A stretch of DNA of 64,000 nt from Homarus americanus (GCF_018991925.1 NW_024732415.1:2570224-2634223); one strand, 5' to 3'; positions 51,040 to 63,907 are shown, counted from the first letter of the stretch. The notes: generated by a model from the letters alone, not told the origin. Program-made: numbers and translations.

Positions 51040-51785
51040 ACATCAGTCAATCAAATCGTAACTTAGGTTTACTCGGTTCAATAATTACCAGATGAATCAT
51101 TTTTTTTCCAAACAAAGCAACAAATTCTATTCTGGATGTCGACCACGTTAGACAATATGTACGTTAGACTTGAGTGTAAGTACGTTTCCTATGTTGGCGA
51201 CCCAGCACATGATGACAGATAGTGCTACAATGCTTTCACATGTCGCCCCGAGCTCCAAACTCTAATACCACTTAAACACATTTGACAGTATGTGACATCT
51301 ATCTATCTACTTGTGGGTTATATGTGTGATCGGCTTATACTACCTGGTGAACACTGTTTTTCATTATTAGTTACGTCACAATAACATGAAAAAAAAATAT
51401 TATATAAGGAATGAAAATATAATGCCCAGATCTTATACCACACTTACCTACATGGTCCTCAATTAGATGCCAGATATTGACAGAAATAGAGATGTAATTT
51501 GGTTTCAACTGTGTACCTAACGACCGTCAATAAAAAAAAAAATATCAGAGGAAGTTTAGGTAACTGCTCATCCTCACCACGGCTTGCCTTATAACCCCCC
51601 CCCCCACCGTAACAAGTAAGCTAGTATTTATTTATTATTATGCTGTATATCATTTCGCTATGCACTAACGGTTCATAAGTGCAAAAACAACTTCGTGTAA
51701 AATCCAAATCGACATAAATAAAAGCCTCATTGTAAGTAGCACAATCATGAAAAGAATACAACCCTGTAATGCTAATGCGTAGACA
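51040..51785. other. AT-rich intergenic DNA, no gene seen
   Basis: No recognisable coding sequence. A poly-C run lies at about 51595-51606. Confidence 0.5.
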
Positions 51786-51791
51786 AATAAA

Positions 51792-52103
51792 CCTTTTCAC
51801 ATATCCTTTGAGACATTGTTACATAATTATTTGACAAATTTCATAACCGAATGACAACACATATCGAATGACAATCTAAAATAACTGTTCGTTCATGCTA
51901 ACGGAAGTGATTGACTTAAGTTATGAAGTTGACAGACGTGAACAATAAACCGACAGTCTACATATAGTTTGAGAATGTAACAATTGGAGAATGACATACC
52001 ACCAACAGTTATTTTAGATTGTCATTCGATATGTGTTCTGTCATTCGGTTATGAAATTTGTCAAATAATTATGTAACAATGTCTCAACGGATATGTGAAA
52101 AGG
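51792..52103. repeat. Large palindromic MITE with about 100-bp arms
   Basis: The left arm 51792-51889 and right arm 52004-52103 are inverted complements over about 98 bp with only a few differences (e.g. CATATCGAATGACAATC on the left, GATTGTCATTCGATATG on the right). The loop is about 114 bp. No coding sequence and no obvious target duplication. Confidence 0.85.
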
Positions 52104-52537
52104 TGTATTCCTCTACATATCACAAGGGGGGTTCGTTTACCTTCATCACTTACATATAAAACATATGAACGTAACATGGCTGTGGCCCAATCCCCATTCA
52201 GCTAGGTCGACTTCGCTCATTGTTTACGTTGATAAAATTAAGTCAAAGTAACTTAATCTATTTTAACAGAGAAAGGAATATATACTGTACTGTAATTCCC
52301 ACGCGGTTCGGTTGAATAGCTTCCAGTCAGACGCAGCGCACCTCTCCTGACACACTGGTAATTCCCGGACCAGACCAGTTATGCCTAGTTCTCACAGTAC
52401 AGAACCCTTGGGTTTCACGTGACCAGCCCTGGGCTAACATACTGTAAATCCATAGTGAGCAGGCGGTTTGTGTCTCAAGTTCACTCCTGTACATCTGAAT
52501 GCCATTATTTCTCACTTTCTCACTCAGCTTAATCATG

Positions 52538-52692
52538 CCACTTGAACGATTTCCACTTGGACGATCGTCTGTTTTCTGCGATATTTATCCTTTTTAGTTG
52601 TATGATCAAATTAGGTTAGGTGAGGCTGGGAGGTTAAGTTACGCTAAATAGCATAAAACAGACGACTGTCCAAGTGGGAATCGTCCAAGTGG
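52538..52692. repeat. Short inverted-repeat element (CCACTTGGACGATC arms)
   Basis: The left arm, CCACTTGAACGATTTCCACT then TGGACGATCGTCTGTTTT, pairs with the right arm AAACAGACGACTGTCC then AAGTGGGAATCGTCCAAGTGG. The arms themselves contain a repeated CCACTTGGACGAT word. The interior includes TTAGGTTAGG. Confidence 0.8.
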
Positions 52693-53167
52693 ATGGAATC
52701 AATATAGTATTGGTTAAAAGTCGGCCCAATCACATCTTCGATACTCCTTTGTTCTACTCCCTCTTCCAGTTCACTTAGCTGTAAATACATCCCTGTGTAC
52801 CGAAGGCTTAGTGCTGTATATACACACTGTCCCTAAGCGTGTATAGTCATGTTTATATGTACCACTTTCAGACAGATTCAAATATTCCCCAGTTATGTTT
52901 TCATTGTTTTTTATTATTATTTTTTCTAAATAATTGTGGTTTTAACACTTATTGTGATATCAAAAAGGAAAAATAGAATTACCACATCATATTTATATAT
53001 TTTTAAAAACATAATAAATACAGTATATCACGAAAACAATTCATAGAATAAAGTAAAGGCAGACATGTGAGTGAGTGAGGAGGACAAGCGAGCACAACCT
53101 GAAAACTTTGTTTTTATTGATCCTGAATGTTGAAGTAGTTATAACTTTACTGTAATTTGTTCTCATT

Positions 53168-53592
53168 GCGGTCGGTCACGTCTCTGTTACGTAATGTTGG
53201 TAAGTACTGGGCGTGTGATTGGCTCTAAAATGTATTGTACCTGAACCTGCGCTCGTATTGGCCAATTCTAGTCGTAAGTGAGTCCACACTTGATGTCGCC
53301 AAAACACTCCCTCCCTGGCAGGTTATTTTACTGGTTCACAACTCTCCCAAAAAGTTCACTTTGGCAATTTCCTGTGCTTGTGGCTTTAATCTGAGGCTGT
53401 GACCTCTAGTGGGGCAGGTAAGAAAATTCAGCTGAGTAATGCCCTCTGAGGTGATTATACTGTAACTTCTATTAAACCATCCCTTGCCCGTCTATGGTAT
53501 AGGCTAGGTAATTACAAACGTTCTTGTCTCTGTGTGTACTCGAGGTGCCAGAGTGCAGGCACCTGTCTGGTGGCCCCAACTGACAGTCTCTA
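53168..53592 (-). mobile_element. Decayed 5'-truncated LINE 3' end (same family as 33.3 kb)
   Basis: The plus strand shows CGGTCGGTCACGTCTCTGTT, GGTTCACAACTCTCCCAAAA, CCCTTGCCCGTCTATGGTAT, GGTGCCAGAGTGCAGGCACC and TGTCTGGTGGCCCC, in the same order as the minus-strand LINE copies at 33.3-34.1 kb. The reading frame is broken throughout. Confidence 0.75.
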
Positions 53593-53599
53593 GTATACA

Positions 53600-54585
53600 G
53601 TATATTGCAGACTAATCTTAGTGAATGACTCGAAATTTCTTCTGTAAGGTTAAACGAAAAATAGTGAGAACCAAGACCACGAGACCAGTTTAGGTTAGTG
53701 ATGTAGATTTTAAGTGTATCTATAATTTTATCTTGGTTAAATAAGGCATGACTACCTTTATGATGCTGCCACCACTGTACGCCAAAACCTATACCTGTAA
53801 TGATATTATTGAACAAACTCTCCGACCACCTGCTTAAAATACACCTGCCCTGTGTATCTAATTCAATAGCTGACGTCACATTTCCGAGAAGAAAAAAACA
53901 AACCCTGACATTCTGACAACACTGGCGATGGTGCCCACGTAACATAACCTTTAGTGTTTTCTGCTCCTTTATTTCCAATTATGATAACACACATTCATCA
54001 TCGTCCATACAGTTAGTTAGTTTCCGTATTCCTCATTTTTTTCTTTCGTTTTTAGTTATTTTATTGCCTCACTCTACAGTCAAAAACTAACTACAAGACG
54101 ACCGCTCTAGCTTCCTCAATATACCTTGGCAAGAAAAAGTTTAAATAAAAACACTGTTAGTAAGAGTTATGCAATAGCAAGTTAAGATTTCCTCTCTGTC
54201 ACTCAGCCACACTTGAAAGAATCAGAGGCTAGGCTAGAACACGTGCCCAGAGAGTGCCTTATACGTCAGCCACTGTACGAGAATTAATCCAACATCCTTA
54301 CAATACACAGCGAACGTTTTCCATCAAGTTTCAACAAAAGAGTGAGTGGTAGAAGTAAACGAAACCCGAATCAATAAATTAACTGGTTCGGATGTTGCTT
54401 TAAGTGGTTCACTAGCCAAGGATATGAAACACGGTTCCCTGAGTTCCTATATCAGCTAATTTATAATAAAACTGAAACACTGGGATCTGGGAGTTGCGTG
54501 ATGTTATGAATATATTAAGACACCAAAGCATCACGCAAGGTTTATACCGGGTCTCTGTCGGTGACCCACATATCTGAACCAGATA
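53600..54585. other. Intergenic DNA, no gene seen
   Basis: A 168-codon minus-strand open frame (53472-53978) overlaps the LINE end and has no recognisable domain; I do not call it a gene. Confidence 0.4.
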
Positions 54586-54588
54586 GAT

Positions 54589-54809
54589 GATCACCTGAAG
54601 ATTAAGCGCCCCTACCTTATTTCACCTTAAAGGTTAACCGTCCCAACGCTTTCCTGGGGGTGGTTGGTTTAGGTTAGATTAGATTAGGTTGTGTTAGGTT
54701 AAGTTAGGTTAGGTTAGATTAGCTTTAGGTTTGGTTAGCGGTAGGTTAGATTAGGTTCGGGTAGTTAATCTTAAGGTAATAGAAGATGGGCGTTAATCTT
54801 CAGGTGATC
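54589..54809. repeat. Fold-back element, copy C, with (TTAGG)-like interior
   Basis: Outer arms GATCACCTGAAGATTAA (54589) and TTAATCTTCAGGTGATC (ending 54809) are perfect inverted repeats. The inner pair, CTTATTTCACCTTAAAGGTT and the reverse complement of TAGTTAATCTTAAGGTAATA, is diverged. Between them are about 100 bases of degenerate TTAGG-type repeat (GGTTAGGTTAGATTAG and similar). Confidence 0.8.
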
Positions 54810-55115
54810 ACACGCAGATTCCTATGTATACCTGTAAGTGCTTAAATTAATTGTTGTTGTTATGATATATATATATACTGTATGGGTGTATATGTGGTGC
54901 AAGTATTTATACAATAGTAAGGTGCTATTATAGAAACACCCACTCCAACACCCACACACCCATTTCTCGCACACAACCACTTCACGATCCACACACCCAC
55001 TCCACGGTCGCCACTACCCACACACACTCACTCCACGGCCTCCACCATGCATACACACGCATACCCACTCCACCACCCACACACCCACTTCAGTAACCAA
55101 GCACACCCACAGACA

Positions 55116-56763
55116 AACCCCAAAGGATTCTACCAAATGTATCAAACTAAAACACGAGATAAGATTGGACCAATACGTTCAGATACCGGCGAGCTAACTG
55201 ATAACGACGGTGAAATGAGCAATTATCTGAATAAATATTTTCAACAGTTTTCACCACCGAAAATTTAAACATGATACCCGAGGCACCGACTCTTTTCAGA
55301 GATAGTGAAGAAAACAAATTAAGCGAGATAGTAGTGACTAGTAACGATGTTAATAAGCAAATAGACAAACTGAAGCCTAATAAGTCACCAGGTCCCGATG
55401 AGATATTTGCCAGAGTATTAAATGAATGTAAGGAAGAGCTTAGTATGCCCTTAGCAAAGTTGTTTAACATGTCATTAAAAACAGGTGTAGTACCAGAATC
55501 CTGGAGGATAGCGATTGTAATACCGATTTTCAAGAAGGGGAATAGATCACTATCCTCTAACTACCGCCCAATCAGTGTAACATCAATAGTAGGCAAATTA
55601 CTAGAATCACTCATTTCAAACTCTATTCGAAACCACTTGGAGAAAGCACAAGTTGATCAATGATTCCCAACATAGCTTCACAAGCAGGCGTTCATGTCTA
55701 ACTAATCTATTAACATTCTTTTCATCAGTTTTCGAATCGGTGGACGAGGGGCACAATTATGATGTGGTATATCTCGACTTTAGCAAAGCATTCGACAGAG
55801 TCCCCCACAAAAGACTAATTAGAAAGGTAGAAGCGCATGGCATCAAAGGTAATATCTTTAAATGGATTAGGACGTGGTTACGGGACAGGAAACAGCGAGT
55901 GAGCATAAACGGCACTAAATTGCATTGGAGCAACGTCACTAGTGGAGTTCCCCAAGGCTGATGACACTAAAATAGGACGTGTAATTAAATCTGACGAGGA
56001 CTCGGCAAAACTACAGGAAGATCTAAACAAATTTTTCGAATGGTCGAAAAAATGGCAGATGAAATTCAATGTGGACAGATGTAAAGTACTCAGTATAGGA
56101 GATGTAAACAGGGAAACCAGTTACCAGATGAACAACGATGCCAGTGTGGAATCCGACTGCGAGAGAGATTTAGGAGTAATGATAAGTAGGGATCTTAAGC
56201 CAAGTAAACAATGTGTTTTTGCTCGTAACAAGGCTACTAAAGTACTTGGGTTCATACAAAGGAGTGTTAGTTACAAGACTATTTAGGTCATCTTAAAATT
56301 ATATCTAGAGCTTGTGAGACCTCACCTGGATTACTCAGTTCAGTTCTGGTCACCGTATTACAGAATGGATATAGAATCCTTGGAAAGAATCCAGAGAAGA
56401 ATAACAAGACTAATCCCGGGCATTAGGAACCTTGAGCACAGAGACAGGTTAAAGCATCTTAATTTGCACTCCCTCGAGAGACGTAGAGTGAGGGGCGACA
56501 TGATAGAGGTGTATAAATGGAAGTCAGGGTTAAACAAAGGGGACATTACAAAGGTACTCAAACTATCCAACCAGGAACGAACTCGTAACAATGGTTTTAA
56601 ATTAGACAAATTTAGATTTAGGCGTGAAATAGGTAAACACTGGTTTCGAAACAGAGTAGTGGATGAATGGAACAAGTTACCAAATATCATCATTAACTCG
56701 AATACGCTGGATAGCTTCAAACATAGGTTGGGTGCTTATATGAGCAATAGGGGTTGGGTATAA
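55116..56763 (+). pseudogene. LINE ORF2 reverse transcriptase with internal deletion
   Basis: In order: KPNKSPGPDEI, SWRIAIVIPIFKKGNRS, SSNYRPISVTSIVGKLLESL, DVVYLDFSKAFDRVPHKRL (motif A, catalytic Asp), SNVTSGVPQG (motif B), then directly ADDTKIGRVI (motif C), EWSKKWQMKFNVDRCKVL, ERDLGVMIS, YLELVRPHLDYSVQFWSP, ERIQRRITRLIPGIRNL and RNRVVDEWNKLPNIII. A TAA at 55266, a shift near 55660, a deletion between GVPQG and ADDT near 55958 and a TAG at 56284 inactivate it. It copied LINE RNA at nicked chromosomal target sites in its active ancestor. Confidence 0.85.
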
Positions 56764-56823
56764 ACGGGACTGCCCAGTATGGGTCAATAGGCCCGCTGCA
56801 GTTTCCTCGATTCTTATGTTCTT
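55116..56823 (+). mobile_element. CR1/L2-like LINE, 5'-truncated, 3' end intact
   Basis: Homology starts at NPKGFYQMYQTKTRDKIGPI, a segment that normally lies between the endonuclease and RT domains; the endonuclease and ORF1 are absent. The 3' end has CAGTATGGGTCAATAGG, CTGCAGTTTCCTCGATTC and TTATGTTCTT, a tail shared with the fragment at 14.71 kb. A 5' flank rich in CACCCAC and a 3' flank of (CA)n bound it. Confidence 0.85.
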
Positions 56824-56941
56824 CACGGTCTCCACCACACACACACACACAGCGGAAGAGGACCTATGAGTCATCGACGCCCCTTGTGACGTCACTATTA
56901 ACCTTTCCAGGAAATTCAAATGAAAGACTCCCAGAAACTAT

Positions 56942-56984
56942 GTGTATGTGTGTGTGTGTGTGTGTGGGTGTGTGTGTGTGTGGG
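56942..56984. repeat. (GT)n microsatellite
   Basis: Interrupted GT run beside a GGGTGTG-rich tract. A short (CA)n lies at 56831-56850. Confidence 0.85.
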
Positions 56985-57014
56985 TGAAGTGGGTGTGTGG
57001 GATATGGGTGGGTA

Positions 57015-57310
57015 TGTGTGGGTTCGATCACCGGGCAGAGTGAAACTATGGGCAAGTTTCTTTACGCCATTTTGCCTCTGTCTACCCAGCAGTAATTGGG
57101 AACCTGGATGTTAATCGATTTGTGGATCTTGGTGTAATGGTTAGCCAGTGCAGATGGCGAGGTGTCCGGTCTTCTCGTATTATTCCTTGACACTGGGTCA
57201 TGCAACTCGTTAACTCAGGGTGTGGTTGTTGTGTTGGCGACAGCTTCTACACCTTAAACAAATTCACGCCTAGGTGGCCCTAGGGCCGGCCATCCTCGAG
57301 TTCAAGGGGC
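57015..57310 (+). mobile_element. tRNA-related SINE-like element
   Basis: GGGTTCGATCACCGGGCAGA resembles a tRNA B box and T-arm (GGTTCGAnnCC). It is followed by a body ending in CTACCCAGCAGTAATTGGG and a second unit that begins TGGTGTAATGGTTAGCC (57131-57147), an A-box-like word. Structure and length fit a tRNA-derived SINE of arthropod type. The 3' boundary is approximate. Confidence 0.5.
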
Positions 57311-57395
57311 ATGATTAAATGTATGTATGTATATAACAGTATAAAGTAACAGTGTGAATCACTGTTTTGTCGCAACACAGTCTAAAGGGTTCGTA

Positions 57396-57741
57396 GGATT
57401 ACCTGAATTAAAGACACCACAGTTTACATCACCTGAAAACTAACCACCCCAACCTAACTTAACCTAACCTCTCTTAGCCTAAATTAACCAAATTTAAGTT
57501 AGACTATCCTATATTAGTCTAACCTAAGCTAACTTAACCTAGACTAACCTGTCTTAGCTTATACTAACCTAACCTAACCTACTCCAACCTAACCTAACCT
57601 AATCTAACCTAACCTACTACAACCCAACCTAACCTAACCTACTGCAACCTAGCCTAACCTTACCTAACCTACCCAACGTAACGTAACCTAACCTACCCCA
57701 ACCCCCAGGTAGCGTTAGGGTGTTTAATCTTCAGGTGGTCC
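57396..57741. repeat. Fold-back element, copy D, with (CCTAA)-like interior
   Basis: The left arm GGATTACCTGAATTAAAGAC and right arm (reverse complement GGACCACCTGAAGATTAAAC) pair imperfectly. The roughly 240-base interior is degenerate CCTAA repeat (CCTAACCTAACCTAC and variants), the complement of the TTAGG arthropod telomere unit. Confidence 0.75.
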
Positions 57742-57969
57742 AGTTCCTAAAATGAATGAATGTGACATCTGGCAGCCTCTCCGACACTAAGCGCATCCCA
57801 GGACCTAATTCCATCTTAGGTGAGGTAAAGGGAGGGAAGGTGAAGTGAGGTGAGGTGAGGCGAGGTGAGGCGAGGTCAGTGAGCTAAGGTGAAGCGAGGA
57901 AAGGTTAGCCTAGCTTAAAGTTAAGATGTGTCTGCTCTACAACGTTAGATGGGCGTGGCCAAATCTATC

Positions 57970-58877
57970 GGGGTGAGGAGGAGGAGGAAGAGGTGGAGGA
58001 GGAAGAGGAGGAAGAGGAGGAGAAGGAGGAAGAAGAGGTGGAGAAGGAAGAAGAGGTGGAGGAGGGGAGGAAGAAGAGGAGGGGAGGGAAGAGGGAAGAG
58101 AAGGAAAAGGAGGAAGAAGAGGTGAGAAGGAAGAGGTGGAGGGAGGAAGAAGAGGAGGAGGTGGAGGAGGAAGAAGAGGAGGAGGAAGAGGGAGGAGAAG
58201 GAGGAAGAAGAGGGGAGAAGGAAGAAGAGGTGGGAGGAAGAAGAGGTGGAGGAGGAAGAAGAGGAGAGGAGGGGAGGAAGAGGTGGAGGGAGGGAAGAAG
58301 AGAGGAGGAGGAGGAGGAGGAGGAGGAAGAAGAGAGGAGGATGAAGAAGAGGTGGAGAAGGAAAAGAGGTGGAGGAGGGAAGAAAGGAGGAGGGAGGAAG
58401 AAGAGGTGGGAGGGAGGAACAAGAGGAGGAGGAGGAACAAGAGGTGGAGGAGAAGAGGAGGAGGAGGAGGAGGAGGAGGAGGAGGAAGAGGTGGAGGAGG
58501 AAGAGGAGGAGAAGGAGGAAGAAGAGGTGGAGAAGGAGGAAGAAGAGGTGGAGAAGGAAGAGGAGGTGGAGGACGAGGAAGAAGAGGAGGAGGACGAAGA
58601 AGAAAAGGATGAGGAGGAAGAAGAGGAGGAGGAAGAGGAGAGGTTACGGAGAGGAAGGGGGAACCTAGAACTGGAGGAGAAGGGGAGCTTGGGGGATGGA
58701 AGGGAGATATCTAGGACTAAAGGAAGAGGAGGAGGAAGAAGCTGGGGAAGGGAGGATGGGGAGGAGGGGGAGGGAAGGAGGAGGGAGCGTTTGGAGGAAG
58801 AAGGGGAGGGGAGGAAGGAGGGAGGGGGAGGAAGTATGCCTCGTGTGGAAGGCGAGGAAGGGAGGAGGGTGGAGACC
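57970..58877. repeat. Polypurine tract (GGA/GAA)n, about 0.9 kb
   Basis: Almost uninterrupted G/A on the plus strand with irregular GGA, GAA and GGAA units, only scattered T or C. Very long Glu/Arg-rich and Ser/Pro-rich frames on the two strands are composition artefacts. Confidence 0.95.
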
Positions 58878-59019
58878 TCAGTGGTTGTTACATGGTTGCC
58901 TAGCAACAGTGGTTGAATACCGCCAATGCACCAGCCATCCCCAACACACACTCTGGTGCTTCTTGTGACTGTGGCGTCTTTGGGGTGTAGAGGCTGTGCC
59001 AAGGTTATTACCCCCAAGA

Positions 59020-60044
<1,025 letters not shown>

Positions 60045-60179
60045 CAGACGATTTGACCAAGGACAGCCGACCAGGCCATAAGAAACTTATTTCCAGTAGG
60101 GCTCTTTTAACCTCGGCTAAAACACTAAACATACAAAAAAAATAATATAAAAAAATCGCAATTGCACTGAAACTCGATT

Positions 60180-60485
60180 TCAAGGGGTTAAGTCATCGTA
60201 CTCAAGGGGTTAAGTCATTGTAATCAAGGGGTTAAGTTATCGTACTCAAAGGGTAAAGTCATCATACTCAAGAGGATTAAGTCACCATACTCAAGGGAAC
60301 TAAGTCATCGTACTCAAGAGGATTAAATCATCATACTCAAGGGGATTTTTTTAAGTCATAGTACTCAAGGGGTGAAGTCATCGTACTCAAGAGGATTAAG
60401 TCATCATACTCAAAGGGAACCAAGTCACGGTACTCAAGGGGAATAAGTCATCGTACTCAAGGGGTGATCGTACTCAGAGGTTAAA
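60180..60485. repeat. 22-bp minisatellite (TCATCGTACTCAAGGGGTTAAG)n
   Basis: About 14 diverged copies alternate between GGGGTTAAG and GAGGATTAAG endings. No coding role evident. Confidence 0.9.
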
Positions 60486-60489
60486 TGTT

Positions 60490-62570
60490 CCTCAGATGCT
60501 TCCAGTACCTCCCCCCCAGCGATTAGTCTACCTGCACCGGGGTGTAGTGGACGCTGACCCTTTAGTTTACCAGCTAAGGACATTATTTATTTATGTCTAA
60601 TATAAATATATATTTTTTTTCATATCGTCATTTTGTCTCTGTTTGTCTGTCTCACTCTGTCTTCTTTTAGTACTTTTCTTTACTGTGTCTGTCCTTTCTG
60701 TTCTTTTTCGTGTTTCTCTCTGCCAGACACCTACAACTGCTCCTACCAAAATTCACACACGTGCACACAGGGAGATGCGTGCACATACATATACATCTCC
60801 GGCACAAACAACATTGTGTTTATTAAAATGTGTCGGTGTGGTGTTTGTGCTGTGCGAATTTACTAAAGTGCTCCAGTGTTTACCCCTTTTTCTCTGAGTT
60901 TTTATCAAGATCTATCAGGGAAGGTGGTATTCATATTCTGTATTCGTATGCATTCGAATACGTTGCTATAGAACATTAAAGTACTTGCAATCGTGATGGA
61001 ACACTACGAAAACGTATTCGTATTCACAGAATAATGTTATGAACACCTAATATTTTAATAACAGAAACCAGCTTAGCTTAACAATATCATACACCTGACT
61101 TCAGATTTTATTCTTGGAAATCATATTCAGACGAGTGAGAGGGAGTGATTAAGCATTTTTTATTCTAGCTGTACCCCATACCCTCATCAGTATTGCTTTC
61201 ATGTAATACCCTGAAGTTCCACGCAGCAGACATGACCAACTCTAACATCTGGGTAGACGTGTGATCAGTAACCTAGAGTTGTTCAACAGATTCATCTACC
61301 ATATATATTTGTAGAGGTCTGACGGTACTAACCTACAACGAAATTATTGTAAAAACGTACACAACTTCAGCAAATAGTTCTTCTTTACAAATACTGTAAT
61401 TGCGAAAATATTCCGTACCCAGCTGACAGTATGCCTACCGTAGCTTAGACAGTGCTTTCACACGCCTGGAAATTGGAAATGAAAATACTGTAGTGATCAG
61501 TGGCAGGCAAACGGAAACTGAATATTAATTTTGTGTCCCAATAAATAAGGATAATTGTGTTGGTAGTAATAACTTTCAAGTAACGTATTTATTCTCCTTT
61601 GGGGGGAGGACTTTGTCTAAACATACAGTATTCTTAAATTTACTGTTATTTGCATCATTTGATTCACATTTTTGCGTTTATCTGTTGGAATTATGAAGTG
61701 TGTATACATCACTGACGGTCCCGTAGCTCAGATGTCATACTGAAAGTGTTTCTACTGTATTGATACGGTGAAAGTGGGTCTCCTAGACAGGCACACAATG
61801 ATATATATATCTATATTTACACAACTATTTTAACGCAAACACACACACACAAGCGTAAAATGGGTGTGTTGGGACTTGGGATCAGCATAAGGTTGTATGG
61901 TAAATATCCCCTTGTAATGAGCATTAATATTTATCTTAATGATTTAACTAGACTACGGGGTATAGGTGGCATAATTATAATACTGTCAATGTTGTAATGA
62001 AACTATAGACGCGTGAAAGGGGAAGGATTAGTAGCGTGTATTATGAAGGATATAAATAACAGAACACGTAGGAAAGCAACAGCATTTCTACGCATCAAAA
62101 CAAACCAATTGTCGTAACGTTCCAAGTTACAGAAAATTAAGAAATTAGCAAAAAACTATTGAATAGTTTTATACTTACATTTCGGAGAATATGTTTCTTT
62201 GTTTATCTTTCAACGAATATAGAAAGTAAGCTTACATGAAAACTTTCTGAAATTATGAAATTATTTCCATATTTTATACTGAGCAATGACGTTAATGGTT
62301 GGCCAAGTTAGGAAGTGAAATATAATGTCGTTTTTTTTAGAGAGAAGAAATTAGTGTAGTATATATATTAGCGTTTAAGTCTAGTATTCATTTGTGCCCT
62401 GATATTATGGAATATTTATACAGTATATATATTTGTGGTCGACTCTTTTGGTCAATACTAAGCTGGGTATCTGATCAGCTTTGTTTTAATGGTTATATAT
62501 GGGTAGGAGTATATGTTATGTGAGAAATACTAATTAATGAGTTCTAATAGATGAAAACTGACTTCAATAG
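60490..62570. other. Intergenic AT-rich DNA, no gene seen
   Basis: Frames at 60633-60897 are short and without recognisable domains. Nothing else is supported. Confidence 0.5.
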
Positions 62571-62579
62571 CCAGTGAGG

Positions 62580-62812
62580 TGCACACAAACACAAACACAC
62601 ACACACACACACACATCACCACACACACACACACACACATCACCACCCACACACACACACATCACCATCCACACACACACACACACATCACCATCCACAC
62701 ACACACACACATCACCATCCACACACACACATCACCATCCACACACACACACACACACACACACACATCACCATCCACACACACACACACATCACCATCC
62801 ACACACACACAG
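62580..62812. repeat. Compound (CA)n minisatellite with CATCACCATCCA spacers
   Basis: CA runs of variable length are separated by CATCACCATCCA (earlier copies CATCACCACCCA), a higher-order unit of about 26-40 bp. Confidence 0.95.
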
Positions 62813-63067
62813 TAACTGAGGCGTAAGGTTGTCTTCAATGAGCCCCAGCCACTACACCACACGTCAATACCGTCTCAGGCACGCAGTATGGTCACCAGGG
62901 GTCGGCAACATGTACTGTGTATAGTCATCGACCACACTATAAATAATAAATCAGTAATCGACCAAGGCCATCACACACACACTGTAATTACGCTATATGC
63001 ATTAAATTCATAAACAAATTGAAATTGGGCATTAAGAAATATACACTGCTAGTGTAACCTGCACGTA

Positions 63068-63321
63068 CACTCGCACCAAAAAGTATCGGTGCAGGGTGAG
63101 ATAGACGAGTTCCTAAACGATAAGTATACACTGTGATATGTCGGGAAGGTTGGTAAGTGTATCCTGATAACCCCCCCCCCCTCCACTAGGTGTTGCCATA
63201 TGGCTGACAATCAGAGGACTGCCAACATACGGCTGGAACAACTCGCCTTTCCCAATACCTATAGTCACTGGTGTCAAATTGTTCACACTACAGTATGCAC
63301 CGATACTTTTTGTTGCGAGTG
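63068..63321. mobile_element. Mariner/Tc1-like MITE, 254 bp
   Basis: TIRs CACTCGCACCAAAAAGTATC at the left and, as reverse complement, CACTCGCAACAAAAAGTATC at the right extend about 27 bp to CGGTGCA. Both ends are flanked by TA (63066-63067 and 63322-63323). No transposase. Confidence 0.85.
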
Positions 63322-63605
63322 TACATGATGTATCCGTCAGGTCATATTCGTGTACAGGACAGGAACGTTCATGTTTCGAGTTTTTGTTAATTGTAACTTG
63401 TTAGTAATTTAGCAACACTCGTATTTCACCTATTTATTTATTTAATTATTTTTGCTTAGAGAAAGATTATGAAAATGCGAGAAATTCCATCATTTTCAGA
63501 TTCCGTCCCGGGATTTAAGTTAACTATTGGGCGGAATCCTGGGACAGAAACCCTTATTATGTCACTGTCCTCATTATCATCTCTACCATCAGTCATCATC
63601 ATTAT

Positions 63606-63639
63606 CGCCATCATCATCATCATCATCATCATCATCGCG
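63606..63639. repeat. Short (ATC)n microsatellite
   Basis: About ten ATC units. Confidence 0.85.
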
Positions 63640-63907
63640 TTTTCATTGTGTTCACTGCATTCCCCCACAGTCATCAGTTTTATGACATACTAAATCACAC
63701 AATATGTTAAATCATGCTGAAATTGCCTTTAACTACTCTACGGTAATTACTCGCCACATTAAACCATGACACGCGTCACTTTACCGTCACATTATACACG
63801 GAAACATAAATACCTTGTAACATCGAAGGGAAAAAACACCTCTTGACAATTTATTTTATTTCCGCTATAATCGTGTGTTACGGGAAGTTTATGATCCCTT
63901 CTACGGG

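Noticed and set aside
50622..51095. 157-codon frame repeating GGVGDFK, resembling a secreted Gly-rich repeat protein
   Set aside because: The left half of the same array is full of frameshifts, and no signal peptide or splice context exists.
53472..53978. 168-codon minus-strand open frame
   Set aside because: Overlaps a decayed LINE 3' end and has no recognisable domain.
61727..61800. tRNA-like start GGTCCCGTAGCTCAG
   Set aside because: No anticodon or T-arm fold could be drawn and no B box follows at the right distance.
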